DNA of 64,000 bases from Neomelitea salexigens DSM 19753 (GTDB lineage Bacteria; Pseudomonadota; Gammaproteobacteria; Pseudomonadales; Spongiibacteraceae): NCBI RefSeq assembly GCF_000422345.1, contig NZ_AULP01000013.1:1-64000 (forward strand), in the 5' to 3' direction. Shown here piece after piece: positions 20,397-30,324 of this stretch. Both the position numbers and the translations under genes were made by a program. Under the pieces are notes generated by a model, which was given only the letters and a program-made list of their open reading frames with translations, did no database searches and was not told the origin of the DNA. Numbering within the stretch: the first letter of the stretch is position 1; each line of letters starts with the position of its first letter.

Positions 20397-21257
20397 GTGA
20401 AGGCGGCAGTGGGCGAAACGGTGAGCGTGTTACTACTCTGTGAAGACTCCGCGTTAGCGGCGGCCCTGAAAGCGCAGCTGAACTCCCGGGGCCGAGAATT
20501 GATGCAACTAAAGCCCTCGGAGTTATTGGCGCAGCCGCACTTGGCTGACGGTGCGATTCTCGTTAATGCCCTTTTAATACCGGGTGAACCCGTCACCGAC
20601 GCCGTCGTTGATATTCAGGCGGAGCTAATAAGCGCTGTAGGCTCGAAACTGCGGTGTTATTTGGGGCTGAGTGATGCCCGGGTTGTCGCGGCGTTGGATC
20701 GCGAAGAGCCGGTAGCAGAAAATGCTACCCCAGCCCCTCAAGGTCAGGATGCTATTCCTTTGGCGGCAATGGAAGAGCAGCTGCTATCCGCGCCGTTGCA
20801 GGCGCTTATCCTGCGCACCGGACCGCTTATCGCGACCGACGGTGATAATTTACTGTCCGCCTTTATCAAAGCGCTTAAAGCGGGCCAAGCGCTCGGTCTT
20901 GATGATTCTCAGCAGAGTGCTCCGACGCCGGTTGGTGACCTTGCCCGGGTGTTGTCGGCAATGATTGACCAGCTTTCCTGTGGCGCGCTATGCCGGGGCA
21001 TCTATCACTACCAAAGCAGCGGCGCCACGAGTGCCTATGCGTTCGCCGAAGTGGCCTACGCCCATGCTGGGCAATATCTGGCGACTCCCCCCGATATTTC
21101 AATTGATGGCGATGGCTGGGGGTGGGTGACGGGTTCGCGAGTGCTCCGCTGTGAGCGTTTATTGCGTAATTTCGGCATTAAGCAATTAGCGTGGCGATCC
21201 TGGTTGCCCAAAATGATTAAAACCCTTTGTGAGGATGATTGCGATGAGCGCCTCTGA
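20397..21257 (+). CDS. RmlD-like protein lacking catalytic motifs
   Basis: This 286-residue protein resembles RmlD/sugar-nucleotide-binding extended SDRs in its second half: LILRTGPLI, LDDSQQSAPTPVGDLARVL and RGIYHYQSSGATSAYAFAEV align with RmlD landmarks. The N-terminal glycine-rich NAD(P) motif is missing (VSVLLLCEDSALAAAL), and the YxxxK site appears replaced by LAAMEEQLL. It is therefore probably not an oxidoreductase. The start is uncertain: GTG at 20397, with in-frame GTGs at 20409 and 20421. It overlaps moaB by 14 bp, suggesting co-expression with the molybdopterin genes. Function unknown. Confidence 0.7.
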   Translation: MKAAVGETVSVLLLCEDSALAAALKAQLNSRGRELMQLKPSELLAQPHLADGAILVNALLIPGEPVTDAVVDIQAELISAVGSKLRCYLGLSDARVVAALDREEPVAENATPAPQGQDAIPLAAMEEQLLSAPLQALILRTGPLIATDGDNLLSAFIKALKAGQALGLDDSQQSAPTPVGDLARVLSAMIDQLSCGALCRGIYHYQSSGATSAYAFAEVAYAHAGQYLATPPDISIDGDGWGWVTGSRVLRCERLLRNFGIKQLAWRSWLPKMIKTLCEDDCDERL

Positions 21258-21765
21258 CGCGTTTTCAGCTCTGTCGATCGCGGTGCTGACTGTATCGGAT
21301 ACTCGAGATGAGGCTTCTGATAGTTCTGGGCACTACTTATGCAACGCTCTGCAAGAGGCCGGTCACCGGCAGGCGGATAAGCAGATCGTGAAAGACGATA
21401 TTTATCAAATTCGCGCTGCACTATCCGCTTGGATCGCTGATGAAAACATTGACGCAGTGCTGGTGACTGGTGGCACTGGATTCTCAGGGCGGGACTCCAC
21501 GCCAGAGGCGGTATCGGTGCTTTTTGACAAGCACATTGAAGGCTTTGGTGAGGTCTTTCGCGCCGTGTCATACGAAGAAATTGGTTCGTCGACAATCCAG
21601 TCGCGAGCCCTTGCCGGCTTTGCCAATGATACCGTGATATTTTGCATGCCAGGTTCTACGGGGGCATGCCGAACTGCGTGGACGCGGCTTATCGCGGAGC
21701 AGCTCGATAGTCGTCATCGCCCCTGCAATTTTGTGGGTGTGTTAAATACTCGCAGAGGTCACTAA
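21244..21765 (+). CDS. moaB: Molybdenum cofactor biosynthesis protein B
   Basis: A MoaB/MogA-family protein that adenylylates molybdopterin in many bacteria. It has 173 residues (170 in E. coli MoaB). The signature LVTGGTGFSGRDSTPEAV and the C-terminal FCMPGSTGACRTAW are present. The ATG at 21244 has GAGG 9 nt upstream. It overlaps the preceding gene by 14 bp and is 2 bp before moeA. Assignment to MoaB rather than MogA rests on the adjoining moeA and overall similarity. Confidence 0.9.
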   Translation: MSASDAFSALSIAVLTVSDTRDEASDSSGHYLCNALQEAGHRQADKQIVKDDIYQIRAALSAWIADENIDAVLVTGGTGFSGRDSTPEAVSVLFDKHIEGFGEVFRAVSYEEIGSSTIQSRALAGFANDTVIFCMPGSTGACRTAWTRLIAEQLDSRHRPCNFVGVLNTRRGH

Positions 21766-21767
21766 TA

Positions 21768-22958
21768 ATGGCGCTGCGCCCGGTGGCGGAAGTACAGGCT
21801 GAGTTACTGGCAGATGCGAGTCTGTGTGGGGATGAGTGCTGTGAGCTGAATGCCGCATTTGGGCGCATTCTTCGCGAGGATATTGTCGCGGCAACAGATG
21901 TGCCGCCGGCGGCCAATAGCGCGATGGACGGCTATGCGTTGCGGGTCGCTGATCTTGCAGAAGGGCGGCCATTGCCTGTCAGCCAGCGTATAGCGGCAGG
22001 CCATGCCCCCGATGCCCTGCTGCCTGGAACCGCGGCGCGAATTTTTACCGGTGCGTTTATCCCGCCGGGGGCAGACTGTGTTGTTGCCCAGGAGGATTGC
22101 CAGCGATCCGACGAGGGCGTTGAGGTTGCGATAACGCCAGTATCTGGCCAGCATATTCGCCCGCGTGGACAGGACATCGCGAAGGGGGCTGTTGTTGTAG
22201 CGCGCGGTCGCAAGCTAGGCGCAGCGGACCTCGGCTTATTGGCCTCCGTTGGGGTGCCGGCGTGTCGTGTTGCCAAGCGCTTAAAAGTTGCCCTGATGTC
22301 GACCGGGGATGAATTGCGAGAGCCCGGGCAGGCGCTAGGCACTGCGCAAATTTATAACTCCAATCGCCCCATGTTAGCTGCGTTGATTTCAGCTATGGGC
22401 GGTGAGCTTATCGACCTGGGTATTGTCCCCGATACGGCAGAGGCGACCGCGAAGGCCTTGGCTCAAGCGGCTGAGTTAGCCGATGTGGTAATAAGCAGCG
22501 GTGGTGTCTCTGTCGGTGAGGAAGATCATGTTAAAGCGCAGATAGAGCGCTTGGGTGAGCTCAAGGTGTGGAAGCTGGCGATTAAGCCGGGTAAGCCCTT
22601 GGCCTACGGCCGAATTGCCGGCGTGCCGTTTTTTGGCTTGCCGGGCAACCCGGTGTCGAGTTTTGTCACGTTCTGCCTGCTCGTCAGGCCGTACTTGTTG
22701 GCCATGCAAGGCGTCACCGACCCGATGCCCAGCGTGGTTAAGGCGAAGGCGGACTTCGAATGGCCCAAGGCGGGTCGTCGCCAGGAGTATCTGCGTGTGC
22801 GACTGAAGGGCGGCGTACTGAGTTTGCATCCGCAGCAAAGCTCTGGGGCGCTAAGTTCAGTGGCGTGGGCGAATGCATTGGCAATTGTGCCGCCGGGTAC
22901 CACCTTTGCGCGCGGTGAGCTCATCGATTGCCTTTCTTTCGACGAGTTGGGTGCCTGA
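21768..22958 (+). CDS. moeA: Molybdopterin molybdenumtransferase
   Basis: MoeA inserts molybdate into adenylylated molybdopterin. It has 396 residues (411 in E. coli). Landmarks are NSAMDGYAL near residue 45, GTAARIFTGAFIPPGAD, the MoaB-like domain with SGGVSVGEEDHVK, and LPGNPVSSFVTF. The C-terminal domain IV follows. It forms a unit with moaB and ends 23 bp before a bidirectional terminator. A molybdoenzyme must be encoded elsewhere. Confidence 0.95.
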   Translation: MALRPVAEVQAELLADASLCGDECCELNAAFGRILREDIVAATDVPPAANSAMDGYALRVADLAEGRPLPVSQRIAAGHAPDALLPGTAARIFTGAFIPPGADCVVAQEDCQRSDEGVEVAITPVSGQHIRPRGQDIAKGAVVVARGRKLGAADLGLLASVGVPACRVAKRLKVALMSTGDELREPGQALGTAQIYNSNRPMLAALISAMGGELIDLGIVPDTAEATAKALAQAAELADVVISSGGVSVGEEDHVKAQIERLGELKVWKLAIKPGKPLAYGRIAGVPFFGLPGNPVSSFVTFCLLVRPYLLAMQGVTDPMPSVVKAKADFEWPKAGRRQEYLRVRLKGGVLSLHPQQSSGALSSVAWANALAIVPPGTTFARGELIDCLSFDELGA

Positions 22959-22981
22959 TGCTAAAAGACTAACCGTCCCTG

Positions 22982-23021
22982 GCGCACAAAAAAGCCCGCA
23001 GAAGCGGGCTTTTTTGTGCGC
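22982..23021. terminator. Bidirectional terminator between moeA and fabB
   Basis: A perfect 18-bp inverted repeat has arms 22982-22999 and 23004-23021. The GC core GCCCGC is flanked by A6/T6 and outer GCGCAC/GTGCGC. The hairpin serves both convergent transcripts. Confidence 0.93.
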
Positions 23022-23036
23022 AAGTGCTTTTGGGGG

Positions 23037-24260
23037 CTAGTCGTTAACTCGACTAAATACCAGGCTCGCGTTAGTACCACCAAAACCAAAACTGTTAGAC
23101 ATAATGGTATTGAGTGTCACGTTTTCGCGCTTTTCCGTCGCAATTGGAATGCCGGCAGCTTCCGGGTCCAGCTCCTCGATATTGGCGGAAGCGGCGATGA
23201 AGTTATGTTGCATCATCAGCAGCGAGAAGATGGCTTCTTGAACACCGGTAGCCCCCAGAGAGTGCCCTGCGAGTGACTTAGTTGAGCCGATAACGGGGAT
23301 GGGGTGCTCGCCGTAAGCCTGTTTGATGGCTTTTAGTTCCTGCATGTCGCCGGCTGGTGTCGAGGTGCCATGTGAGTTGATGTAGTCGACCTCACTGCTG
23401 ACGTTTTGCAGGGCCAGGCGCATGCATCGCGCCGCGCCTTCGCCGCTGGGGGCAACCATGTCATAGCCGTCGGAGGTGGCGCCGTAGCCGACTAATTCGC
23501 CGTAAATTTTCGCGCCGCGTGCTTTGGCGTGCTCGAGTTCTTCCAGAACGATCATGCCGGCGCCGCCAGCAATAACAAAGCCGTCGCGGTTAGCGTCATA
23601 GGGGCGGGAGGCCTGCTGCGGGGTGTCGTTGTACTTCGTAGACAGCGCGCCCATGGCATCAAACAGGCAGCTCAGCGACCAGTGCTCTTCTTCGCCGCCG
23701 CCGGCAAAAACAACATCTTGTTTGCCCAGCTGGATGAGCTCAGCCGCGTTGCCAATACAGTGTGCGCTGGTGGCGCAAGCTGAAGAGATAGAGTAGTTCA
23801 CACCTTTAATTTTAAAGGGGGTGGCCAGGCAGGCAGATACGGTGCTACCCATGGTTTGGGTAACTCGGTAGGGCCCAATGCGTTTTACGCCGCGCTCGCG
23901 CAGTGTATCGGCAGACTCAATGAGGTTGGCGGAAGAGGCGCCACCAGAGCCCGCAATAATGCCGGTACGCTCGTTGTCGATATCCTTGTCTTCAAGCCCG
24001 GAGTCGGCAATGGCTTCTTGCATGGCGATGTAGGCATAGGCCGCCGCGTCGCCCATGAAGCGCAGTTGCTTGCGATCAATGTGGGCTTTTAAATCCAGAT
24101 CTTTAATGGAGCCTGAAATATGGCTGCGAAAGCCCATTTCTTTGTAGGTGTCGTTATGTGTGATGCCGGATGCACCATTTTGGAGCGAAGCCAAAGCTTG
24201 TTTGATGTCGTTGCCAATGCTGGAGACGATACCCATCCCCGTAACTACAACACGTTTCAT
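23037..24260 (-). CDS. fabB: Beta-ketoacyl-ACP synthase I
   Basis: FabB elongates acyl-ACP and is required for unsaturated fatty acids. The start is [13 protein letters not shown] at 24260, giving 407 residues (406 in E. coli); an upstream in-frame ATG is not conserved. The catalytic triad is Cys162 ([11 protein letters not shown]), His297 ([11 protein letters not shown]) and His333 ([11 protein letters not shown]), with Lys328. It lies 65 bp downstream of fabA, forming the fabAB operon. Confidence 0.97.
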   Translation of the reverse strand: MKRVVVTGMGIVSSIGNDIKQALASLQNGASGITHNDTYKEMGFRSHISGSIKDLDLKAHIDRKQLRFMGDAAAYAYIAMQEAIADSGLEDKDIDNERTGIIAGSGGASSANLIESADTLRERGVKRIGPYRVTQTMGSTVSACLATPFKIKGVNYSISSACATSAHCIGNAAELIQLGKQDVVFAGGGEEEHWSLSCLFDAMGALSTKYNDTPQQASRPYDANRDGFVIAGGAGMIVLEELEHAKARGAKIYGELVGYGATSDGYDMVAPSGEGAARCMRLALQNVSSEVDYINSHGTSTPAGDMQELKAIKQAYGEHPIPVIGSTKSLAGHSLGATGVQEAIFSLLMMQHNFIAASANIEELDPEAAGIPIATEKRENVTLNTIMSNSFGFGGTNASLVFSRVND

Positions 24261-24325
24261 GTCTACCTCGTAGCGTATGTTTGTTCTGTCAGTGAGTCTT
24301 GTTTGCCACGCTAGTGGCATTGTTA

Positions 24326-24850
24326 TTACGCGAAGCTGGCGTCGTCTTTGAACAGGCCAACCCGCAGATCTTTAGCGGTGTAGATAACTTTCCCGTCGAC
24401 AGCGACCTCTCCGTCGGCGATACCCATAACCAGTTTGCGTTCAATGAGTCGCTTGAAGTTGAGTGTGTAGGTAACGAGTTTGGTGTCGGGTAAAATTTGC
24501 CCGGTGAACTTAATTTCGCCGGCACCCAGCGCGCGGCCTTTGCCACTGTTGCCGCGCCATCCGAGAAAAAAGCCCACTAGCTGCCACATGGCATCGAGCC
24601 CCAGGCAGCCGGGCATGACTGGGTCGCCAACAAAGTGGCAGTCGAAAAACCATAGGTCGGGGTTGATATCGAGCTCGGCGATCAGTTGGCCTTTGCCATA
24701 TTCGCCACCTTCGTCGCTAATATGAGTGATGCGGTCTAACATGAGCATATTGTCGATGGGGAGGCGGGGGTTGCCCGGGCCAAAGAGTCGGCCATGGCCA
24801 CAATCAATGAGTTCTTCTTTTGTAAAGCTATTTTTATGGGTAAGAGACAT
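24326..24850 (-). CDS. fabA: 3-hydroxydecanoyl-ACP dehydratase/isomerase
   Basis: FabA makes trans-2- and cis-3-decenoyl-ACP, the branch point to unsaturated fatty acids. The start at 24850 ([20 protein letters not shown]) gives 174 residues (172 in E. coli). Catalytic His72 and Asp86 sit in [20 protein letters not shown]. No clear Shine-Dalgarno is visible before this ATG. A long upstream in-frame extension has no homology. It is the first gene of fabAB, divergent from galU. Confidence 0.96.
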   Translation of the reverse strand: MSLTHKNSFTKEELIDCGHGRLFGPGNPRLPIDNMLMLDRITHISDEGGEYGKGQLIAELDINPDLWFFDCHFVGDPVMPGCLGLDAMWQLVGFFLGWRGNSGKGRALGAGEIKFTGQILPDTKLVTYTLNFKRLIERKLVMGIADGEVAVDGKVIYTAKDLRVGLFKDDASFA

Positions 24851-24919
24851 AAGAAAAAGACTTGCCAGTGAGAAATTTGTAGCGCGCATAGTAGCATAAG
24901 GGCCTGCTGAGCACACAAA

Positions 24920-24931
24920 AATGTCAACATT
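24920..24931. promoter_or_regulatory. Small palindrome upstream of fabA
   Basis: The inverted repeat AATGT-CA-ACATT lies 70 bp upstream of fabA in the fabA/galU divergent region and contains a TTGACA on the minus strand. No well-spaced -10 was found with it. An operator role is speculative. Confidence 0.25.
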
Positions 24932-25077
24932 GGCCTGATCATTGCTGTAATAATTTGGTAAGCAGGGCAAAGTAGGCTGCGTGGTGATTGCGAATCTGCG
25001 GCACTGCTGGGAAAATTCGTTCACAAGGCTCGCTACGGACTGAGCTATTTTAAAAAAACACAGGATGCACAAGTAAT

Positions 25078-25914
25078 ATGATCAGGAAATGTCTCTTTCC
25101 GGTTGCCGGCTACGGTACCCGCTTCCTACCCGCGACGAAGTCGATGCCCAAAGAAATGCTGCCGATCGTCAACAAGCCACTGGTTCAGTACGGTGTTGAG
25201 GAGTCTATTGAGGCGGGACTTAAGCAAATTGCACTGGTGACAGGTCGCGGCAAGCGCGCCATTGCTGATCACTTTGATATTAGTTTTGAGCTTGAGAACC
25301 AAATCGCGGGTTCCAGCAAAGAGTCTTACCTGACCAGTATTCGAAAAGTGTTGAGCGAAGGCACTTTTATGATGACGCGCCAGCGCGAAATGAAAGGCTT
25401 GGGGCACGCCATTCTTACCGGTGAAAGCCTGGTAGGCAACGAGGCCTTCGGCGTTATCCTTTCTGATGACCTGTGCGTGAATCCGGGCGAAGATGGTGTG
25501 ATGGCGCAAATGGTGAAGCTGTATAACCAGTTCCGCTGTAGCATTGTCGCCATCCAGGAAGTGCCAATGGAGAACATCGAGAAATACGGTGTTATTGCCG
25601 GCGATGATATGGGTGGTGGCCTCTACCGAGTAAAAGATATGGTTGAGAAGCCCAAAGCTGAAGACGCGCCGAGTAACCTGGCCGTTATTGGTCGCTATAT
25701 TCTAACGCCCGATATTTTTGACATTTTGCGCGACACTCCTCCGGGTAAAAACGGCGAAATTCAGCTGACAGATGCACTGATGACCCAGGCGCAAAACGGC
25801 TGCGTGCTGGCGTATAAATTCCAAGGCCGCCGATTTGACTGCGGCAGCGTGCCCGGATTTATCGAAGCGACAAACTACGTCTACGAAAACATCTATCAAG
25901 ACGGGCAGGGTTGA
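25078..25914 (+). CDS. galU: UTP-glucose-1-phosphate uridylyltransferase
   Basis: GalU makes UDP-glucose for LPS core and other glycans. It has 278 residues, the usual proteobacterial length. The nucleotidyltransferase signature [20 protein letters not shown] is at the N-terminus, with the sugar-binding VILSDDLCV motif in the middle and [15 protein letters not shown] near the C-terminus. It lies 3 bp before manB, so the two sugar-phosphate genes are coupled. Confidence 0.96.
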   Translation: MIRKCLFPVAGYGTRFLPATKSMPKEMLPIVNKPLVQYGVEESIEAGLKQIALVTGRGKRAIADHFDISFELENQIAGSSKESYLTSIRKVLSEGTFMMTRQREMKGLGHAILTGESLVGNEAFGVILSDDLCVNPGEDGVMAQMVKLYNQFRCSIVAIQEVPMENIEKYGVIAGDDMGGGLYRVKDMVEKPKAEDAPSNLAVIGRYILTPDIFDILRDTPPGKNGEIQLTDALMTQAQNGCVLAYKFQGRRFDCGSVPGFIEATNYVYENIYQDGQG

Positions 25915-25917
25915 TTC

Positions 25918-27267
25918 ATGGTTCAAGAACTAAGCTGTTTTAAGGCCTACGATGTTCGCGGTCGCATACCCGATCAGCTCAACGAAGATATTGCCTACCG
26001 CATTGGTCGGGCCTTTGCTGAGGTGATCAAGCCAAAGAAGGTTGTCGTTGGGCACGATATTCGCCTGAGTAGTGAGGCAATAAAAGCAGCCGTTTCTAAC
26101 GGCTTGCGCGATGCCGGGGTCGATGTGTACGACATTGGCCTGTGTGGAACAGAAGAAATTTACTTTGCCACGTCGCATGCAGAAATGGATGGCGGTATTG
26201 CCGTCACCGCGAGCCATAATCCTAAAGATTATAACGGCATGAAGTTCGTGCGTGAGGAGTCGAAGCCAATCAGCGGCGACACTGGCCTGTTGGATATTAA
26301 AGCCCTTGCTGAGAAGAACGAATTTTCAGCCCCGGCAGCGGTGCGTGGCCAGCTTCAGTCGCTTGATACGAGTGCGGCCTATGTCGAGCACTTGTTGAGC
26401 TACGTAGATGTATCTGCCCTCAAGCCGCTCAAAATCGTCGTCAATGCCGGCAATGGTGGCGCTGGGCGCGTGGTTGACCTGCTGGAACCGCATTTGCCGT
26501 TTGAATTTATTCGTGTTCATCACGAAGCCGATGGCAACTTCCCGAACGGCGTGCCGAACCCTCTGCTGGTGGAGAACCGTCAACCCACAATTGATGCCAT
26601 TAAGGCGCACGGTGCTGACCTGGGTATTGCCTGGGACGGTGACTTTGATCGCTGTTTCTTTTTCGATGAGCGCGGTGAGTTTATTGAAGGCTATTATGTT
26701 GTGGGCTTGCTTGCCGAGACCTTCCTGCTGAACTCTCCAGGCGAAAAAGTGGTTCACGACCCGCGTTTAACCTGGAATACCGTCGATATTGTTCAGGCGC
26801 GCGGCGGTGAGGCGGTGCAGAGCAAGACCGGTCACGCCTTTATTAAAGAGCGAATGCGCAAGGAAAATGCGGTTTACGGCGGTGAAATGAGTGCCCACCA
26901 CTATTTCAGAGATTTTGCTTACTGCGATAGTGGCATGATCCCCTGGTTGTTGGTTACTCAGCTCATGTCAGTGAGGTCGGCGGCGTTGTCGTCGCTCGTT
27001 GAGGAGCGCGTTGCCAAGTATCCGTGCAGTGGTGAAATTAATCGCGAGGTCGCGGATGCGCGTGCCAGTATTGCTGCCATTGAAGCAAAATACGCGAAGC
27101 AAGCTAGCAGCGTTGACTATACTGACGGTCTGAGTATGGACTTTGACGGCTGGCGGTTTAATGTGCGCATGTCCAACACCGAGCCGGTTGTACGCTTGAA
27201 TGTTGAGAGTGAAGCGGATATGGCACTGATGAAGCAGAAAACAGAGGAGCTGCTAACCCAGCTATAA
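25918..27267 (+). CDS. manB: Phosphomannomutase (CpsG/ManB type)
   Basis: Converts mannose-6-phosphate to mannose-1-phosphate for GDP-mannose. It has 449 residues and resembles E. coli CpsG throughout. The active-site phosphoserine lies in [12 protein letters not shown], the metal site is WDGDFDRCF, and the C-terminal phosphate-binding loop is [12 protein letters not shown] phosphoglucomutase side activity (AlgC-like) is possible. It follows galU directly and ends at an intrinsic terminator. Confidence 0.93.
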   Translation: MVQELSCFKAYDVRGRIPDQLNEDIAYRIGRAFAEVIKPKKVVVGHDIRLSSEAIKAAVSNGLRDAGVDVYDIGLCGTEEIYFATSHAEMDGGIAVTASHNPKDYNGMKFVREESKPISGDTGLLDIKALAEKNEFSAPAAVRGQLQSLDTSAAYVEHLLSYVDVSALKPLKIVVNAGNGGAGRVVDLLEPHLPFEFIRVHHEADGNFPNGVPNPLLVENRQPTIDAIKAHGADLGIAWDGDFDRCFFFDERGEFIEGYYVVGLLAETFLLNSPGEKVVHDPRLTWNTVDIVQARGGEAVQSKTGHAFIKERMRKENAVYGGEMSAHHYFRDFAYCDSGMIPWLLVTQLMSVRSAALSSLVEERVAKYPCSGEINREVADARASIAAIEAKYAKQASSVDYTDGLSMDFDGWRFNVRMSNTEPVVRLNVESEADMALMKQKTEELLTQL

Positions 27268-27288
27268 GCGCGATCTCTGTTGCTTGTT

Positions 27289-27317
27289 AAAAAAGCCGGG
27301 CTTAGCTCGGCTTTTTT
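27289..27317 (+). terminator. Intrinsic terminator after manB
   Basis: A stem of A6-GCCGGGC pairs with GCTCGGC-T6 (one G-U pair) across a TTA loop, with T6 downstream. The flanking A tract means it can also act on the minus-strand pgi transcript. Confidence 0.88.
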
Positions 27318-27340
27318 GTTTCTGTGGAGAGTATGTCCGG

Positions 27341-28978
27341 CTAGCTATTGGCTTGCCGGGCTCGCTCGATCAGTTGTGCTGTGGAGCTGTCGGGGGTGGT
27401 GTTGCTGTCTGTGTCGCCTCGAAGGCTTCCGAGCAGCTGGTGGCTCAACTGCTTGCCAAGCTCTACCCCCCATTGGTCAAAGGGGTTGATGTCCCAGATA
27501 AAACTCGCGCAGATCAGGCGATATTCGTACAGCGCGATCAAATTGCCGAGTGCGCGGGGGCTGAGCTCGTCCATCAAAATTGTGGTGCTGGGGCGGTTGC
27601 CTGGCATGGCTTTATGTTTGGCAAGTTGTGCGGCCTCGTCAGGGCTGAAGCCGTCTCGGAGTAGCCCTTGCTCTACCTCTTTGGCGGACTTGCCCTGCAT
27701 AAGCGCCAGGCTTTGCGCAAAGCAGTTCGCCAGTAAGGCTTGCTGCTGGTCGAGAGCTTTGCCGCTGTTTTTGAGCGCGGCAATGAAGTCGCAGGGAATG
27801 ATGTCGCTGCCCTGGTGGAGTAATTGGTGGAAGGAGTGCTGGCCATTGGTGCCTTCGCTACCCCATATTACGCCGCCGCTCTGTTGCGGCAGTGCATTGC
27901 CGCTGCGGTCCACCGTTTTCCCGGCGCTTTCCATAAATAGTTGCTGGAGATAGTCGGGGAGCTGCTTGAGGCGGTTGCAGTAGGGCAGGATGGCGTGAGA
28001 ACTGATATCCCAGCTGTTGCGATACCACACATCCAATAGCGCGAGTGTAGCGGGCAGGTTGTTCTCAAGGCTGCTGCTGGCCATGTGCTCGTCAACTTCT
28101 GCGCCGCCTCGCAATATTTCCGAGAAGCAGGGCCAGCCGTAGTTGGCGGCGACGATAAGGCCAAAGCCAGACCAGACGGAAAAGCGACCACCTACCCAGC
28201 ACGGCACGGCTAGAGTGAGGTCAGGTGCGACCCCCAGTTTAGTGGCGGCGTCGGAGTTGGCGGTTATGGCAATAAAATGCCTGCCGATATCCTGCCCCGG
28301 TAGACCCTGTTCCAGCCAGAGCTTTGCCGCTGCGGCGTTGGCTAAGGTTTCTTGTGTGCCGAAAGATTTCGAGGCAACGATGAAGAGGGTGCTTTCGGCG
28401 GGCAAGTCGGCGAGGGTCTCGTTGGCGCAGCTCGGATCAATGTTGGCTAAAAAGCGGCATTCAAAAGCGGCTTCTGCGCTTTCTTTCAGGGCTTCGGTAA
28501 ACAGGCGCGGGCCAAAGTCAGAGCCACCAATGCCGATGTTGACGATATGGCTGTAGCGTTTGCCGGTGCAGCCGCGCAGCTCGCCACTGCGCAGGCGTGC
28601 GCTGATCGCCGCCATGTTTTCGTACATTGTGTGAATCGCGGGGTCGCTGCTGTGTTGGGAGTGCGCCCAGTTTCGCAGTGCGGCGTAATTTGCACGGCGT
28701 TGTTCGGTGTTGTTGCACAGCGCGTCACTGCGCATAGCGCTAAGCTTTTCGGGTAGGCCTGCATCGAGGGCTAGGGTGTGCAGGGCTTTGGCAATATCGC
28801 TATCAATATGCTGCTTTGAGTAATCGATAAACAGGGCGCCCAACTCTGCGCTGAATTGTGTGCTGCGATCTGCGTGTTCGGCGAAGCGTTGCTTTAATGG
28901 TTGCTTTGAGCACGCACTCTTGAGTGAGGCGAGTGTTTGCCAGATTTCGCCTCGGCGACTTGGTGTTGCTGGTGTCAC
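27341..28978 (-). CDS. pgi: Glucose-6-phosphate isomerase
   Basis: Pgi interconverts glucose-6-phosphate and fructose-6-phosphate. The GTG at 28978 is chosen because GGGAG lies 7 nt upstream and the result (545 residues) matches the family (~549); in-frame ATGs at 29050 and 29017 would add 24 or 13 unaligned residues. Signatures are CWVGGRFSVWSGFG and FDQWGVELGKQL. The sugar-phosphate-binding SIS domains are intact. It is convergent with manB. Confidence 0.94.
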   Translation of the reverse strand: MTPATPSRRGEIWQTLASLKSACSKQPLKQRFAEHADRSTQFSAELGALFIDYSKQHIDSDIAKALHTLALDAGLPEKLSAMRSDALCNNTEQRRANYAALRNWAHSQHSSDPAIHTMYENMAAISARLRSGELRGCTGKRYSHIVNIGIGGSDFGPRLFTEALKESAEAAFECRFLANIDPSCANETLADLPAESTLFIVASKSFGTQETLANAAAAKLWLEQGLPGQDIGRHFIAITANSDAATKLGVAPDLTLAVPCWVGGRFSVWSGFGLIVAANYGWPCFSEILRGGAEVDEHMASSSLENNLPATLALLDVWYRNSWDISSHAILPYCNRLKQLPDYLQQLFMESAGKTVDRSGNALPQQSGGVIWGSEGTNGQHSFHQLLHQGSDIIPCDFIAALKNSGKALDQQQALLANCFAQSLALMQGKSAKEVEQGLLRDGFSPDEAAQLAKHKAMPGNRPSTTILMDELSPRALGNLIALYEYRLICASFIWDINPFDQWGVELGKQLSHQLLGSLRGDTDSNTTPDSSTAQLIERARQANS

Positions 28979-29095
28979 TGATTTCTCCCGTTCTTCCGTG
29001 GTGGGCGCTCTTCGCATTATCGCAGCCCATTTCTGCCGATAATAACGCAATATTCATACCGTTATATGAAATCGCCGTCCTTTTGCGACCGCTGC

Positions 29096-30055
29096 TTAGC
29101 TTTTTCTTTGAAGTGCCAGTTCGCACAGTTTGCTAAGGGCGTCTTTGTGAGCGCTCGGCGGAAGGGATTGTAGTGCATGAACGGCAGCCTGGCTGTACTT
29201 CTGGGCGGCATCCCGGCAATAGTTCAGGGCGCCGCTTTGCTTGACGGCCGCAACAATGCTGTCAAGCTCCTCCGCCGATTTTTCACTGATGGCGCGTTGA
29301 ACTTGCTGCTTTTGTGTCGCGCTGCCGTTCTGCAGTATGAAGATCAGTGGCAGGGTCGGTTTGCCCTCTGCCAGGTCGTCGCCGACATTCTTGCCGGTCT
29401 CGGCGGGGTCGCCTTCGTAGTCCAGAATGTCATCAATCAGCTGGAAGGCAATGCCGAGATTTAAGCCGTAGTCATACAGTGCTTGTTGTTGGCTATCTTG
29501 TTCTGACAGCAGTGCGGCGCCCGAGCAAGCGGCTGCGAATAACACGGCGGTTTTACTGCGAATGACATTGAAGTATGTGTCTTCGTCGGTGTCGGGGTTG
29601 CCTGCCCTCGCCAGCTGAAGCACCTCGCCCTCGGCCACGGTGTTGGTCGTGTCAGACAGCAGTGCCATGAGCGGCATATTGCCAATGCTAACCAGTACCT
29701 GGAACGCGCGCGAGTAGAGGAAGTCGCCAACAAGCACGCTGGGCGCATTGCCGAATTCAGCGTTGGCCGTTGGTCTGCCCCGGCGCAGTGCAGAAAGGTC
29801 TACAACGTCGTCGTGCAGCAAGGTCGCTGTGTGGATAAATTCAATAACGGCTGCCAGGCGAATGTGGTCGTGATCAATTTTGCCGAGCGCGCCGGCGCTC
29901 AGCAGGCTGAGAAGGGGGCGCAGGCGCTTGCCGCCAGCATCAATAATGTAGTGGCCAATGTTCTCCACAAGGGCGACTCGGGAGTGCAATTGCTCGACGA
30001 TAAAATCGTTGACGGAGTTGAACTCGCTATCTACGACCTGGCGGATATGTTGCAT
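29096..30055 (-). CDS. ispB: Octaprenyl diphosphate synthase
   Basis: A trans-polyprenyl synthase making the ubiquinone side chain. It has 319 residues (323 in E. coli). The two aspartate-rich motifs are LLHDDVVD and QLIDDILDYEGD; GGKRLRPLL precedes the first. Its position divergent to rplU-rpmA-obgE is conserved in gammaproteobacteria. The exact chain length (C40 to C45) cannot be read from the sequence. Confidence 0.94.
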   Translation of the reverse strand: MQHIRQVVDSEFNSVNDFIVEQLHSRVALVENIGHYIIDAGGKRLRPLLSLLSAGALGKIDHDHIRLAAVIEFIHTATLLHDDVVDLSALRRGRPTANAEFGNAPSVLVGDFLYSRAFQVLVSIGNMPLMALLSDTTNTVAEGEVLQLARAGNPDTDEDTYFNVIRSKTAVLFAAACSGAALLSEQDSQQQALYDYGLNLGIAFQLIDDILDYEGDPAETGKNVGDDLAEGKPTLPLIFILQNGSATQKQQVQRAISEKSAEELDSIVAAVKQSGALNYCRDAAQKYSQAAVHALQSLPPSAHKDALSKLCELALQRKS

Positions 30056-30156
30056 GGACTAATTGACTTGCGGCGGTGGAATCGGCTGGCATCGTATGGG
30101 GGGTAGGCTAGGCTGTCAAGTTGAGCGTAGCTGTGGCTGAGCGCTGGATAAAGCAC

Positions 30157-30185
30157 TTGTGTTTGTTGGCTGGAGCCAGTAAAAT
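30157..30185 (+). promoter_or_regulatory. Candidate rplU promoter
   Basis: TTGTGT (30157-30162), a 17-bp spacer and TAAAAT (30180-30185, 5/6 match) lie in the 269-bp ispB/rplU divergent region. The implied 5' leader is ~130 nt, long enough for regulation, but I recognise no known element in it. Confidence 0.5.
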
Positions 30186-30324
30186 TCGCGCCCCTGAAGC
30201 AAAACCGCCCGGCCCAGCTGAAAAGTAAGGCTGTAGCGGTGCCTGGACTTGTCCCACGGCCGGTAAGCCGGTGGTGGCCAAACACTCAATATGCATTGCA
30301 AGCAGGCTCTTGGAGATTATGCCC

